Below, one piece after another: positions 42,712-50,583 of a DNA stretch of 50,583 nt. The notes beneath the pieces are model-generated. The model saw nothing but the letters and a program-made list of their open reading frames with translations, searched no databases and was not told the DNA's origin. This DNA comes from CAMLHP01 sp035712285 (lineage in GTDB: Bacteria; Gemmatimonadota; Gemmatimonadetes; Gemmatimonadales; GWC2-71-9): assembly GCA_035712285.1 (NCBI GenBank), contig DASTBA010000067.1, positions 1-50,583 on the forward strand, in the 5' to 3' direction. The position numbers and the translations under genes were made by a program. Positions within the stretch are counted from its first letter, which is position 1. The number at the start of each line of letters is the position of its first letter.

Positions 42712-44181
42712 TCAGACCATCTCCACCTTGAGGAGGTTCGTGGTGCCCGGCTTGTCCCACGGGACCCCCGCCGTCACCACCACACGATCCCCCGCCTCGG
42801 CGAGGCCCCGCTCGAGCAGCCGCTGGCGCGCCTCGGGAAGCATGTGGTCATAGGTGGGCAGGTGCTGCACCAGCGAGGGCACCACCCCCCAGACCAGCGA
42901 GAGCTGACGGAAGGTGTCTTCCTCGGTGGTCAGCGCGAAGATCGGCACCGGCGGCCGGTAGGCGGCCACCATGCGCGCCGTGAAACCGGAAGACGTGAAG
43001 CAGACGATGCACGGGACCTGCAGCAGCTCCGCCGCGGCACAGGTGGCCACGGCGATGGCGGTCTCGGTGCGGGTGGCGCTCCGGTCGCCCTCGCGGCGGC
43101 CAAGCGTGGTGCCGTGATCCGCGGAGCGCCCGGCCACGATCTCCATCGCGAGGCTCCGCGCGGGGCGCTCGCGCTCCAGCTCCAGCGCAATGCGCACCAT
43201 CGCCTCCACCGATTCCCGCGCGTAGTCGCCCACCGCCGTCTCGGCCGAGAGCATCACGGCGTCGGTGCCGTCGAGAATGGCGTTGGCCACGTCGGAGACC
43301 TCGGCCCGGGTGGGCCGGGGCGCGTGCACCATGCTCTCCAGCATCTGGGTCGCCGTGATGACCGGCTTGTTGGCGAGGTTGGCCTCCAGGATCAGCCGCT
43401 TCTGGGCCAGCGGCACCTCCTCGAAGGGAAGCTCCACCCCGAGATCACCCCGGGCAACCATCACGGCGTCGGCGGCCGCCACGATCGGACGCAGGTTCCG
43501 CAGCGCGGTGTCCTTCTCAATCTTGGCGACGAGCTTCAGGCGAGGCGGGACCAGGGCCCGGAGCGCCTGGAGATCCTCCGCGCGCCGGACGAACGACATC
43601 GCGATGTAGTCCACGCCCAGTTCCACGGCGCGCACCACCTCCTCGCGGTCCCGGTCGCTGATCGCCGGCGCGCTCACCTCGATCCCGGGCAGGTTGATCC
43701 CCTTGTTGCTCCGGAGCTCACCGCCATAGAGCACCCGGCCGCGGACCCGGGGGGCCCTGACCTCCGTGACCTCGACGGCGAGCAGGCCGTCGTCCAGCAG
43801 GATGCGGGCGCCGACCGGGACGTCATCGGCGAGCAGGTCATAGGTCGTCGGAATCTCGTCGGCACCGGCCGTCGCTTCCGGCGCGAACGTGACGACCTGA
43901 TCCCGGACCAGTTGCCGCGGCGTGTCCAGACGCCCAACCCGGATTCGCGGCCCCTGCAGGTCCAGCAGGATCGCCGCCGACTGCCCGGCCGCGGCCCGCT
44001 CGCCGAGCACCGTCTTGAGGTCCCGAATCCACCGCTCCCGCAGCTCCGGGGTCCCGTGCGAGCTGTTGACGCGAACGACGTTCACGCCGGCATCCAGAAG
44101 CTGGCGCATGGCGTCGGGACTGTCCCAGCTGGGGCCCAGGGTGGCGACGATCTTGGTCCGGCGATAAGTCGTGCGGCTCAC
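42712..44181 (-). CDS. pyk: Pyruvate kinase
   Basis: This enzyme transfers phosphate from phosphoenolpyruvate to ADP. It has 489 residues, a typical size. The motifs seen are TKIVATLGPSWDSP, LLDLQGPRIRVG, KLVAKIEKDTA, DAVMVARGDLGVELP, ITATQMLESM and the C-terminal domain from about 355 with CIVCFTSSGFTARMVAAYRP. The substrate loop reads RVNSSHGT where most have R-NFSHG; the Asn, Ser and His are kept and the Phe is lost. It starts with GTG at 44181, with GGAGAC before it, and is first in the pyk-MBL-pgi unit. Confidence 0.96.
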   Translation of the reverse strand: MSRTTYRRTKIVATLGPSWDSPDAMRQLLDAGVNVVRVNSSHGTPELRERWIRDLKTVLGERAAAGQSAAILLDLQGPRIRVGRLDTPRQLVRDQVVTFAPEATAGADEIPTTYDLLADDVPVGARILLDDGLLAVEVTEVRAPRVRGRVLYGGELRSNKGINLPGIEVSAPAISDRDREEVVRAVELGVDYIAMSFVRRAEDLQALRALVPPRLKLVAKIEKDTALRNLRPIVAAADAVMVARGDLGVELPFEEVPLAQKRLILEANLANKPVITATQMLESMVHAPRPTRAEVSDVANAILDGTDAVMLSAETAVGDYARESVEAMVRIALELERERPARSLAMEIVAGRSADHGTTLGRREGDRSATRTETAIAVATCAAAELLQVPCIVCFTSSGFTARMVAAYRPPVPIFALTTEEDTFRQLSLVWGVVPSLVQHLPTYDHMLPEARQRLLERGLAEAGDRVVVTAGVPWDKPGTTNLLKVEMV

Positions 44182-44265
44182 TGCGTCTCCGATGAATGAC
44201 GGCGGAATCGAGGCGTCCGCAGTTTAGTCAGGTCCGGAGTCCGGCGCACGGGGAACGCGACAGGC

Positions 44266-44293
44266 GTGGCGCCAACGCCACAGCCGGTAATAT
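44266..44293 (+). promoter_or_regulatory. Hairpin plus TAATAT box before the polysaccharide cluster
   Basis: GTGGCG (44266-44271) pairs with CGCCAC (44276-44281) around CCAA. TAATAT (44288-44293) follows directly. A wider inverted repeat, ACAGCCGGT (44280-44288) and ACCGGCTGT (44332-44340), brackets the proposed transcription start. Together these look like a regulated promoter for the plus-strand cluster, in the 266-base gap shared with pyk. Confidence 0.4.
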
Positions 44294-44447
44294 GTGTTGA
44301 CCCAGCCCTGCGAGTTCCAACCTCAGCCAGCACCGGCTGTTGGACCGGTTCTCCACCTGTTGCACACCCGACCCATGCTGGCCCTGCTCTTGCTCCGTGA
44401 TCCTGCGGATCTCCCAACATCACTCTTCGACAGGCGACGGCGCGGCA

Positions 44448-46151
44448 ATGCCACGGCGGCACATTCTCACGGTGGGCCTGGAGGACTTCTTCCAGGTTGA
44501 CGCCTTTGACCGGCTCATCGAGCCTCGTCAGTGGAGCCGGTTCGAGCGGCGGCTGGAGCGCAGCACGGCCCGGACGCTGGATCTGCTCGATGCCGCCGGG
44601 GCCCGGGCCACCTTCTTCGTGCTCGGCTGGATCGCGGATATCGCCCCCGAGCTGGTCCGTGGAATTGCCGCGCGCGGCCACGAGATCGCCAGCCGGGGGT
44701 ACGATCACCGCAGCGTGAATACCCTCGAGCCCGAAGCGTTCCGGGAGGATCTGGCACGCTCGCGGGAGGCGATCGAGCGGGCCGCCGGTGTGCAGGTGCT
44801 GGGGCATCGCGCCGCGCGACTCTGGTACAGCCGGCGGGATCTCTGGGCCCTTGGCGTCCTGGCGGAGGAGGGGTACGCCTACGATTCGAGCCTCGCGCCG
44901 TTTCTCCGCCGGTTCGCGCAGGAGCCCTGGCGGCGGCGCGCGCACAAGACCGGCACCGAACACGGCTCCATCTGGGAATTGCCGGTCAGCACCACCCAGC
45001 TGCTGGGACACACCCTTCCGATCGCCGGCGGCAATTACGTCCGCCAGCTCCCGGCGGCCTTCATCCAGCAGCGCGTGTCCCGCTGGATGCGGCAGGAGGA
45101 GGCGCCGTTCGTCCTCTACTTCCACGTCTGGGAGCTCGATCCCGACCAGCCGCGCGTGGCCGCGCCGATGCTCCAGCGGGTGCGGCAGTACCGGAATCTC
45201 GAGCGGATGCAGGGCTTCGTCGAAGACCTGCTCCATCGCTACGATTTCCGGACCGCCGCCGACTACCTCGGCCTGACCCAGGCATCGCTCGTCCCAGCCG
45301 CTCCCGTGGCGCCAGTGCCGGCCGCGGTCCGGCCCGTCGCAACGGCTGAGCCGTCCCGCACGCCGGTGTCCATCGTGGTGCCGTGCTTCAACGAGGAGCA
45401 GACACTCCCCTACCTCCGGAATACCCTCGACGGCCTCGCGGACCGGCTCGCCGGCCGCTACGCCGTGCGCTACGTCTTCGTGGACGACGGCAGCACCGAC
45501 GCGACCTGGGCCACGCTCGAGCGGCTCTTCGGCGAGCGCACCGACGTGTCCCTGCTCCGGCACCCGCGCAACCACGGCATCGCCGCCGCCATCCGCTCCG
45601 GCATTCTCCGCGCCCGGACGGAGATCGTCTGTTCCATCGACTGTGACTGCAGCTACGATCCCGCGCTCCTCGCCGACATGATTCCGCTGCTGGATACGGA
45701 TACCGCCATCGTCACGGCATCGCCCTATCACACCGACGGCGCTGTGCGGAATGTGCCGGCCTGGCGCCTCACGCTCTCCCGGACCCTCTCCCGGGCCTAC
45801 CGAACACTGCTCGGCAGCGAGCTGGCGACCTACACCAGCTGCTTCCGCGTCTACCGCCGCAGCATGATCGTGGCCTGCCGTACCGACCGCGGCGGGTTCC
45901 TCGGCATCGCCGAGCTCCTGGGCCGCATTCTCCTCGCCGGCGGCAAGGTGGCCGAATACCCGGCCACGCTCGAGGTCCGGGTCCTGGGCCGCTCCAAGCT
46001 GAAAGTCATCCGCACCATCGCCGGACATCTGGGCCTCGCGGCCTCGCTCGCGCTGGTCCGCGTCCGTGCCGCCACCTGGCGCGCCGTCGCCGGCTTGCTC
46101 GGCATGTCCCGGCGCCAGCACAAGGAGCTTCCGCTTGCGGGCACGCTCTGA
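44448..46151 (+). CDS. Polysaccharide deacetylase fused to a family 2 glycosyltransferase
   Basis: This is a 567-residue fusion. Residues 1-275 follow the NodB-fold deacetylases of the XrtA/PEP-CTERM locus type (ILTVGLEDFFQVDAF, EGYAYDSSLAPF, HVWELDPDQPR). Key positions differ from that family: G10 for Asp in DVEDYF, R83 for His in ASHGYDH, and RAARLWYS for RAPSFS. A Pro/Ala/Val linker (280-305) leads to a GT-A glycosyltransferase (306-520) with SIVVPCFNEEQTL, VFVDDGSTDAT and SIDCDCSYDP, like dolichol-phosphate sugar transferases. A hydrophobic C-terminal segment (IAGHLGLAASLALVRV) may bind the membrane. The ATG at 44448 has no clear ribosome site. It probably adds sugar to a lipid-linked intermediate, while deacetylase activity is doubtful. 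Confidence 0.85.
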   Translation: MPRRHILTVGLEDFFQVDAFDRLIEPRQWSRFERRLERSTARTLDLLDAAGARATFFVLGWIADIAPELVRGIAARGHEIASRGYDHRSVNTLEPEAFREDLARSREAIERAAGVQVLGHRAARLWYSRRDLWALGVLAEEGYAYDSSLAPFLRRFAQEPWRRRAHKTGTEHGSIWELPVSTTQLLGHTLPIAGGNYVRQLPAAFIQQRVSRWMRQEEAPFVLYFHVWELDPDQPRVAAPMLQRVRQYRNLERMQGFVEDLLHRYDFRTAADYLGLTQASLVPAAPVAPVPAAVRPVATAEPSRTPVSIVVPCFNEEQTLPYLRNTLDGLADRLAGRYAVRYVFVDDGSTDATWATLERLFGERTDVSLLRHPRNHGIAAAIRSGILRARTEIVCSIDCDCSYDPALLADMIPLLDTDTAIVTASPYHTDGAVRNVPAWRLTLSRTLSRAYRTLLGSELATYTSCFRVYRRSMIVACRTDRGGFLGIAELLGRILLAGGKVAEYPATLEVRVLGRSKLKVIRTIAGHLGLAASLALVRVRAATWRAVAGLLGMSRRQHKELPLAGTL

Positions 46152-47466
46152 CGTCGCTGTGGTCGGGGGCGGAATGCTGGGGCTCACCCTGGCGCTCCGG
46201 CTGGCCGAGCACGGCGTTCCCGTCACCCTGCTCGAAGCGGAGCGCGCTCCCGGAGGCCTCGCGTCGGCCGAAGAACTGGGCGGCGTCACGTGGGACCGGT
46301 TCTATCACGTCCTCCTCCTCTCTGACGCCAACCTGCGTCGCCTCCTCGCCGACCTCGGCCTGGACGGCGAGGTCACCTGGAAGGCCACGCGAACCGGCTT
46401 CTACGGCGACGGTGCGCTGCATTCGCTGTCAAGCAGCCTGGACTTCGCACGCTTCCCGCTGCTCTCGCTGACCGACAAGGCGCGGCTGGCGGCCACCATC
46501 CTGCATGCATCCCGCGTGCGGGACCCGCGGCTGCTCGAAGCGGAGTCGGTCGAGGGCTGGCTGCGGCGCTGGTCCGGCGATCGCGTCACGGAACGGGTCT
46601 GGCTCCCCCTGCTCAAGAGCAAGCTGGGCGAGAACTACCGGATCACGAGTGCGGCATTCATCTGGGCCATCATCGCGCGGCTGTACGCGGCCCGCCGGAG
46701 CGGGCTCAAGCGCGAGCTCTTCGGGTACGTCGGAGGGGGCTATGCGCGGGTCCTCGCCGCCCTGCGCACCCGGCTCGAGACGCTCGGCGTGCGGATCGAG
46801 TCGGAAGCCAGGGCCACGCGGGTCACGGCGACAGCTGAGGGAGCGGCGGTGGAGCTGGCCGACGGCCGGGTCGTGACTGCCGGTCGCGTCGTGCTCACCC
46901 TGCCCTGCCCGGCCATCCTTTCCCTCTGCCCCGCGCTCTCCGGCACCGAGCGGGAACGCCTCCGGAGCGTGGTGTATCAGGGCATCATCTGCGCGTCCGC
47001 CCTGCTCCGCCGCCCGCTCGGCGGCTACTACGTGACCAACATCGTGGACGAGGGGGTGCCGTTCACCGGCGTGATCGAGATGACCGCGCTGGTGGATCGT
47101 GCCACCTTCGGCAACCGGACACTGGTCTATCTGCCCCGCTACCTCGCCCAGGACGATCCTGCCTGGGACCTGCCCGACGCCGATCTGGAGCAGTCCTTCC
47201 GCGCCGGCCTCCGGCGGCTCTATCCGGATCTCGACGAGGGCGACATCCTGCACCTGCGGATCGCGCGCGCACGCCAGGTGCTGGCGATCTCCACCCTGGA
47301 CTACTCCAGCCGCTGCCTGCCGGCGTTCCGCACCAGCATGCCCAACGTCTTCATCGCCAATTCGGCCCAGATCGCGCACGGCACGCTCAACGTGAACGAG
47401 ACGATCGGCATCGCGGAGACGGCCGCGCGCGAATTGCTGGAACCCCGCGAGCGGGCCGCCGCATGA
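46135..47466 (+). CDS. FAD-dependent amine-oxidase-like oxidoreductase
   Basis: This 443-residue flavoprotein has an N-terminal dinucleotide-binding motif (VAVVGGGMLGLTLALRLAEHG, then LLEAERAPGG) and the general pattern of protoporphyrinogen-oxidase/desaturase-like enzymes. The C-terminal FAD segment is VFIANSAQIAHGTLNVNETIGIAE. Related proteins occur in exopolysaccharide clusters, where the substrate is usually unknown; some resemble UDP-galactopyranose mutase in fold. I placed the start at the TTG at 46135 because AAGGAG lies eight bases before it and the Rossmann motif begins nine residues later. This overlaps the preceding gene by 17 bases. Its stop overlaps the next start (ATGA). Confidence 0.82.
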   Translation: MRARSDVAVVGGGMLGLTLALRLAEHGVPVTLLEAERAPGGLASAEELGGVTWDRFYHVLLLSDANLRRLLADLGLDGEVTWKATRTGFYGDGALHSLSSSLDFARFPLLSLTDKARLAATILHASRVRDPRLLEAESVEGWLRRWSGDRVTERVWLPLLKSKLGENYRITSAAFIWAIIARLYAARRSGLKRELFGYVGGGYARVLAALRTRLETLGVRIESEARATRVTATAEGAAVELADGRVVTAGRVVLTLPCPAILSLCPALSGTERERLRSVVYQGIICASALLRRPLGGYYVTNIVDEGVPFTGVIEMTALVDRATFGNRTLVYLPRYLAQDDPAWDLPDADLEQSFRAGLRRLYPDLDEGDILHLRIARARQVLAISTLDYSSRCLPAFRTSMPNVFIANSAQIAHGTLNVNETIGIAETAARELLEPRERAAA

Positions 47467-48434
47467 CCCGCCCGCTCGCGAGCGTCTCGCTCGATGCCGA
47501 CAACCTCTGGTCCTATCTCAAGGTCCACGGCGATGGCGCCTGGCAGTCGTGGCCGTCCTATCTGGACCGGCTGGTGCCGCTGGCGCTGGAGACGCTGAGT
47601 GCGCTCGATCTGCGCATCACGTTCTTCCTTGTGGGCCGCGATGCCGAGCTGGCGCCGGACCGCGCGGTGCTGCGGGAACTCACGGCCCGGGGCCACGAGG
47701 TCGGCAACCACAGCTATCACCACGAACCCTGGCTGCACCGGTACACGGCGGCGCAGCTCGACGACGAGATCCGCCGGGCCGAGGACGCCATCGCGGATGC
47801 CACGGGAAGCCGGCCCACCGGCTTCCGCGGACCGGGGTTCAGCTGGTCTCCGGCGCTGCTCGAGGTGCTTGCCGCGCGGGGCTACCGGTACGACGCCTCG
47901 ACCCTGCCTACGTTCATCGGCCCGCTGGCCCGGGCGTACTACTTCCGCACCGCGCGCCTCTCGCGGGAGGAGCGGGCCGAGCGCGCCCTGCTGTTCGGCA
48001 GTGTGCGGGACGGCTTCCGTCCGGTGCGGCCGTATCGCTGGGAGCTGCCATCGGGGCGGCGCCTGCTGGAGATTCCGGTCACCACCATCCCCGGCATCCG
48101 CCTGCCATTCCACCTCACTTATCTGCTGTACCTGAGCCGCATCTCCGAGCGGCTCATGTCCGCGTATCTGCGGAGTGCGATCGCGGCCTGCCGTCTCACC
48201 GGCGTGGCACCGAGCTTCCTCCTGCACCCGCTCGATCTCCTGAGCGGCGAGGACGTGCCGGAGCTCCGGTTCTTCCCCGGCATGGATCTGCCCTCGGCCC
48301 GCAAGCGGGAACTGTTCCTTCGGACCCTCACTGTGTTGCGCGATGCCTTCACGCTGGTTCCGATGGGAATGCAGGCGGCCGCACTTCCCGATGGTATCGG
48401 GGTGCGCGTGCCCCGGCTCCAGCCGGCTGGCTGA
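47463..48434 (+). CDS. Polysaccharide deacetylase (NodB fold)
   Basis: This 323-residue metal-dependent deacetylase removes acetyl groups from amino sugars in polysaccharides. Unlike the fused domain two genes upstream, its catalytic set is intact: SLDADNLW with Asp11 and Asp13, GNHSYHH with metal ligands His83 and His87, GFRGPGFSWSP and LHPLDLLS near the C terminus. No signal peptide is seen, so it may act on a cytoplasmic or lipid-linked precursor. A 50-residue segment (about 155-205, rich in Arg) separates the fold's two halves. Its ATG overlaps the FAD enzyme stop by four bases. Confidence 0.88.
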   Translation: MTRPLASVSLDADNLWSYLKVHGDGAWQSWPSYLDRLVPLALETLSALDLRITFFLVGRDAELAPDRAVLRELTARGHEVGNHSYHHEPWLHRYTAAQLDDEIRRAEDAIADATGSRPTGFRGPGFSWSPALLEVLAARGYRYDASTLPTFIGPLARAYYFRTARLSREERAERALLFGSVRDGFRPVRPYRWELPSGRRLLEIPVTTIPGIRLPFHLTYLLYLSRISERLMSAYLRSAIAACRLTGVAPSFLLHPLDLLSGEDVPELRFFPGMDLPSARKRELFLRTLTVLRDAFTLVPMGMQAAALPDGIGVRVPRLQPAG

Positions 48435-48562
48435 CTGGAAAGTTGACGATTCATGAGGACCGCAGGGTTTCGCGCGATGCCTGACCGGCTGGCCCCGTCG
48501 TTGCACCGTGTGCCGGGGACCGCATGTGAATTTCCCGAACCCCTGACCGGGAACACGATCTG

Positions 48563-50338
48563 ATGCCGCTCTGCTTCGAATCCGACGGAACACCGCGCTG
48601 GACGGTCCGGAAGATCGCCGTCATCGGCCCCGGTATCGTGGGCACACCGATGGCCGCGATGCTGGCGCATGCACAGGTGCGGATCGGCTCGGATCGCCCC
48701 GCCCGGGTGACGGTGATCCAGCGGGCCTCGGCCACGAGCGGATGGAAGGTGGCCGCCATCAACGCCGGTCGTTCACCGATCGGCGGCGTGGAACCCGAGC
48801 TGGACCGGATCGTCGCCGAGGCCGTCGCCGCCCGGTTGCTTGACGCGAGCCATGACATCGGCCAGGTGGCGGATGCCGATGTGATCCTGGTCTGCGTGCA
48901 GACCGATCGCGAAGGCATCAACCCCGACTACGGTCCCCTGCTGGAGGCGCTGCACGGCGTCGCCGAGGCATTGGGGTGCCGCCCCGAGGGGAACTTGCCG
49001 CTCGTCGTCATCGAATCCACGCTGGCGCCGTCCTCCATGACCACCGTGGTGCGGGAGCTGTTCGCCAGCCATGGCCTCGTGGAAGGGCAGGATGTCCTGC
49101 TCGCCAACAGCCCCAACCGCGTGATGCCGGGCCGCCTGGTGGAGCGGGTGCGGCAGTCCGACAAGCTGGTGGCGGGGCTCGACCCCCGCACCCCTCCGCT
49201 GGTGGCGGCGTTGTACCGCCATGTGGTGACCGAGGGCACGGTCCACCAGACGTCGAGCCTGACTGCGGAAATCGTCAAGACCCTCGAGAACGCCTATCGC
49301 GACGTCAGGATCGCCTATTCCGCGGAGCTCTGCCGCTGGTGCGACGACAATGAGGTGGACTTCTTCGCCCTGCGGGAAGCCGTAAATGCCCGCATGCAGC
49401 AACGGGATGCCGCCTCCGCCGACCCCGGCGCCGTGCCCTCGGGCGCCCTCCTGGTGCCGACGATCGGCGTCGGGGGACACTGCCTTCCCAAGGACGGCGT
49501 CCTGCTGCGCTGGCGGCGCCAGCAACAGGGCCACGACGATCGCCGCAGCCTCATTCTTCAGGCCCGGCACATCAATGATGCGTCGCCCGGGGTGGCCCTG
49601 GACCAGATCGAACGGGTCTTTGGTGTGGTGAAGGGCCGGACGGTGGCACTGCTGGGGGTGGCCTACCGGTTCGACTCGGAAGACACGCGCAATTCACCGA
49701 CCCTGGCGCTGGCCCAGCAGTTCCTGGCCCGCGGCGCCCTGATCCGGCTCCACGACCCGCACGTGCGCCCCGACGACCAGAACCTCCAGCGCACCGGACT
49801 GGGCACGTTCTTCACGCCCGAGGCTGGCGGGGCGGTCTGGGACGCGGAGCTCCTGGTGTTCTGCGTGGCACATCAGGATTACCTGACGGGGCTCGAAGGA
49901 CTGCTCGATCTGGCCCCCGATGTCCGCGGGGTGTTCGACGGCGCCAACCTGTTCCGGCGGGAGCGGGTCGAGCGGCGCGGCGTTGCCTACGCCGGCATCG
50001 GGCGGGGCTGGCGGGCGCCAGCCCCGGCACTGGTGGAGTTCGCGGCTGCAGGGTTCGGGGCCCTGGAACGGGGGGTCGCCAACGAGCTGCACAGCACGAT
50101 CAAGTTCCTGAACGCCCGTTTTGCGGACGGACCATTCAACGCCGCTTCTCTCGAGGATGTGCGCCGGCTGGCCGCCACCTGTGTCACCGGTTGCGAGATC
50201 GCCGAGGCCGGCCCGGTCTTCGTCCCGGCCCCGTACGAGGGATTCCTCCCGGGACTGGTCCGGGTTGCCGGCCGACGGAAGCCGCTCGGTGAGAGCGGAC
50301 CTCATTCCCCGGCAATTTTCCACAACAGAAGAAGCTGA
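48563..50338 (+). CDS. Nucleotide-sugar dehydrogenase with C-terminal extension
   Basis: This enzyme of the UDP-glucose/GDP-mannose dehydrogenase family oxidises a nucleotide sugar twice at C6 to a uronic acid. It most resembles UDP-N-acetyl-mannosamine dehydrogenase. The NAD site is IAVIGPGIVGTP (18-29). SPNRVMPGR and AEIVKTLENAYRD (Lys239, Asn243) follow. The catalytic cysteine is Cys307 in GVGGHCLPKDG. The third domain has GVAYRFDSEDTRNSP. About 105 residues follow the normal end (from about 487, GWRAPAPALVEFAAAGFGALE onward). They contain three Cys in 15 residues' reach and match nothing I know. The total of 591 residues compares with about 420-440 normally. The product would feed acidic polysaccharide synthesis. 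Confidence 0.88.
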   Translation: MPLCFESDGTPRWTVRKIAVIGPGIVGTPMAAMLAHAQVRIGSDRPARVTVIQRASATSGWKVAAINAGRSPIGGVEPELDRIVAEAVAARLLDASHDIGQVADADVILVCVQTDREGINPDYGPLLEALHGVAEALGCRPEGNLPLVVIESTLAPSSMTTVVRELFASHGLVEGQDVLLANSPNRVMPGRLVERVRQSDKLVAGLDPRTPPLVAALYRHVVTEGTVHQTSSLTAEIVKTLENAYRDVRIAYSAELCRWCDDNEVDFFALREAVNARMQQRDAASADPGAVPSGALLVPTIGVGGHCLPKDGVLLRWRRQQQGHDDRRSLILQARHINDASPGVALDQIERVFGVVKGRTVALLGVAYRFDSEDTRNSPTLALAQQFLARGALIRLHDPHVRPDDQNLQRTGLGTFFTPEAGGAVWDAELLVFCVAHQDYLTGLEGLLDLAPDVRGVFDGANLFRRERVERRGVAYAGIGRGWRAPAPALVEFAAAGFGALERGVANELHSTIKFLNARFADGPFNAASLEDVRRLAATCVTGCEIAEAGPVFVPAPYEGFLPGLVRVAGRRKPLGESGPHSPAIFHNRRS

Positions 50339-50583
50339 TTCGGACCGATGGCGACCTGACTGTCACCACATGTTGAAAAGTGTGGAGGTGAACGCCGAGC
50401 CAGGAGTTGGGTCTTCCATCCAGCAGAGCACTTACCTGAAGTGGCATCTCATGATTATGCTCGTATAATATTCAATGGCAATGAACTAACTCATCTTCTG
50501 TCTTGTAGATTATGCGGACCTGACAGTGTCGCCACTGCGGCTGACAAGCGCCACCAACCTGACTTCTCCACGCAATCCACACC
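50339..50583. other. AT-richer non-coding end of the window
   Basis: This 245-base stretch has markedly less GC than the rest and many stops in all frames. I see no supported gene in it. It holds a near-consensus promoter (below) and may mark the border of another polysaccharide gene or of transferred DNA. Confidence 0.5.
50441..50469 (+). promoter_or_regulatory. Near-consensus promoter (GTGGCA-17-TATAAT)
   Basis: TATAAT at 50464-50469 is a perfect -10 consensus, with GTGGCA (four of six matches to TTGACA) 17 bases upstream. It is the only perfect TATAAT I noticed in an intergenic position. The gene it drives would lie beyond the window edge or begin after 50583. Confidence 0.45.

Noticed and set aside
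44294..44500. 68-codon plus-strand frame before the fusion gene
   Set aside because: It overlaps the fusion-gene start in another frame and has no supporting ribosome site or motif.
44178..46289. Minus-strand open frame of about 703 codons
   Set aside because: It is antisense to the fusion gene and has no domain.

Overview
The window (50,583 bases) is GC-rich chromosomal DNA, by eye near 70 % GC, with many GTG and TTG starts, tight 1-17 base gene overlaps, and no RNA gene, insertion sequence, prophage or CRISPR array that I can see. The gene content suggests a Gram-negative-type bacterium: a TolC/MacAB-like efflux system, a ComM-type ATPase, an MglA/roadblock polarity pair, a bacillithiol-type deacetylase, polyphosphate kinase 1 and large numbers of FtsX-like permeases. 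I infer a soil or aquatic member of Gemmatimonadota or a neighbouring phylum. This is inference from style and content, not from a search.

Left part (1-13.9 kb): the end of an unknown gene, a four-domain multicopper oxidase with its copper motifs in a permuted order, a PP2C phosphatase, a YncE-like beta-propeller protein, comM, a small membrane-anchored HExxH protein translationally coupled to a divergent FtsH-like AAA protease, a very large NtrY-like histidine kinase, a creatininase-family hydrolase and a secreted protein of unknown function.

13.9-22.5 kb: an efflux operon with outer-membrane TolC-like protein, periplasmic adaptor, one ABC ATPase and four MacB/FtsX-type permeases that read as a duplicated A-B-A'-B' set. 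22.5-29.8 kb: BshB1-like deacetylase, cysteine desulfurase, mnmA, an S9 prolyl-oligopeptidase and ppk1. Two palindromic intergenic repeats flank the deacetylase gene.

29.8-37.5 kb, minus strand: one long directon reading dnaX, ybaB, recR, a small membrane protein, roadblock protein, MglA-like GTPase, pgsA, cinA, grpE, dnaJ. The dnaX gene carries an in-frame block of the same DNA repeat found in the spacer upstream of it.

37.7-44.2 kb, minus strand: pyruvate kinase, a PhnP-like metallo-beta-lactamase protein, glucose-6-phosphate isomerase, a class II aldolase, a YtxH-like protein and a YihY-like membrane protein, which is mostly a central carbon metabolism cluster. 44.4-50.3 kb, plus strand: a surface-polysaccharide cluster with a polysaccharide deacetylase fused to a glycosyltransferase, an FAD-dependent oxidoreductase, a second intact deacetylase and a nucleotide-sugar dehydrogenase with an unexplained C-terminal extension. 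The last 245 bases are noticeably AT-richer, hold a near-consensus -10 box and no gene I can support.

A recurring TA(T/G)CTT box sits upstream of several genes. In two cases it lies exactly six bases before the ATG, which would produce leaderless mRNAs.
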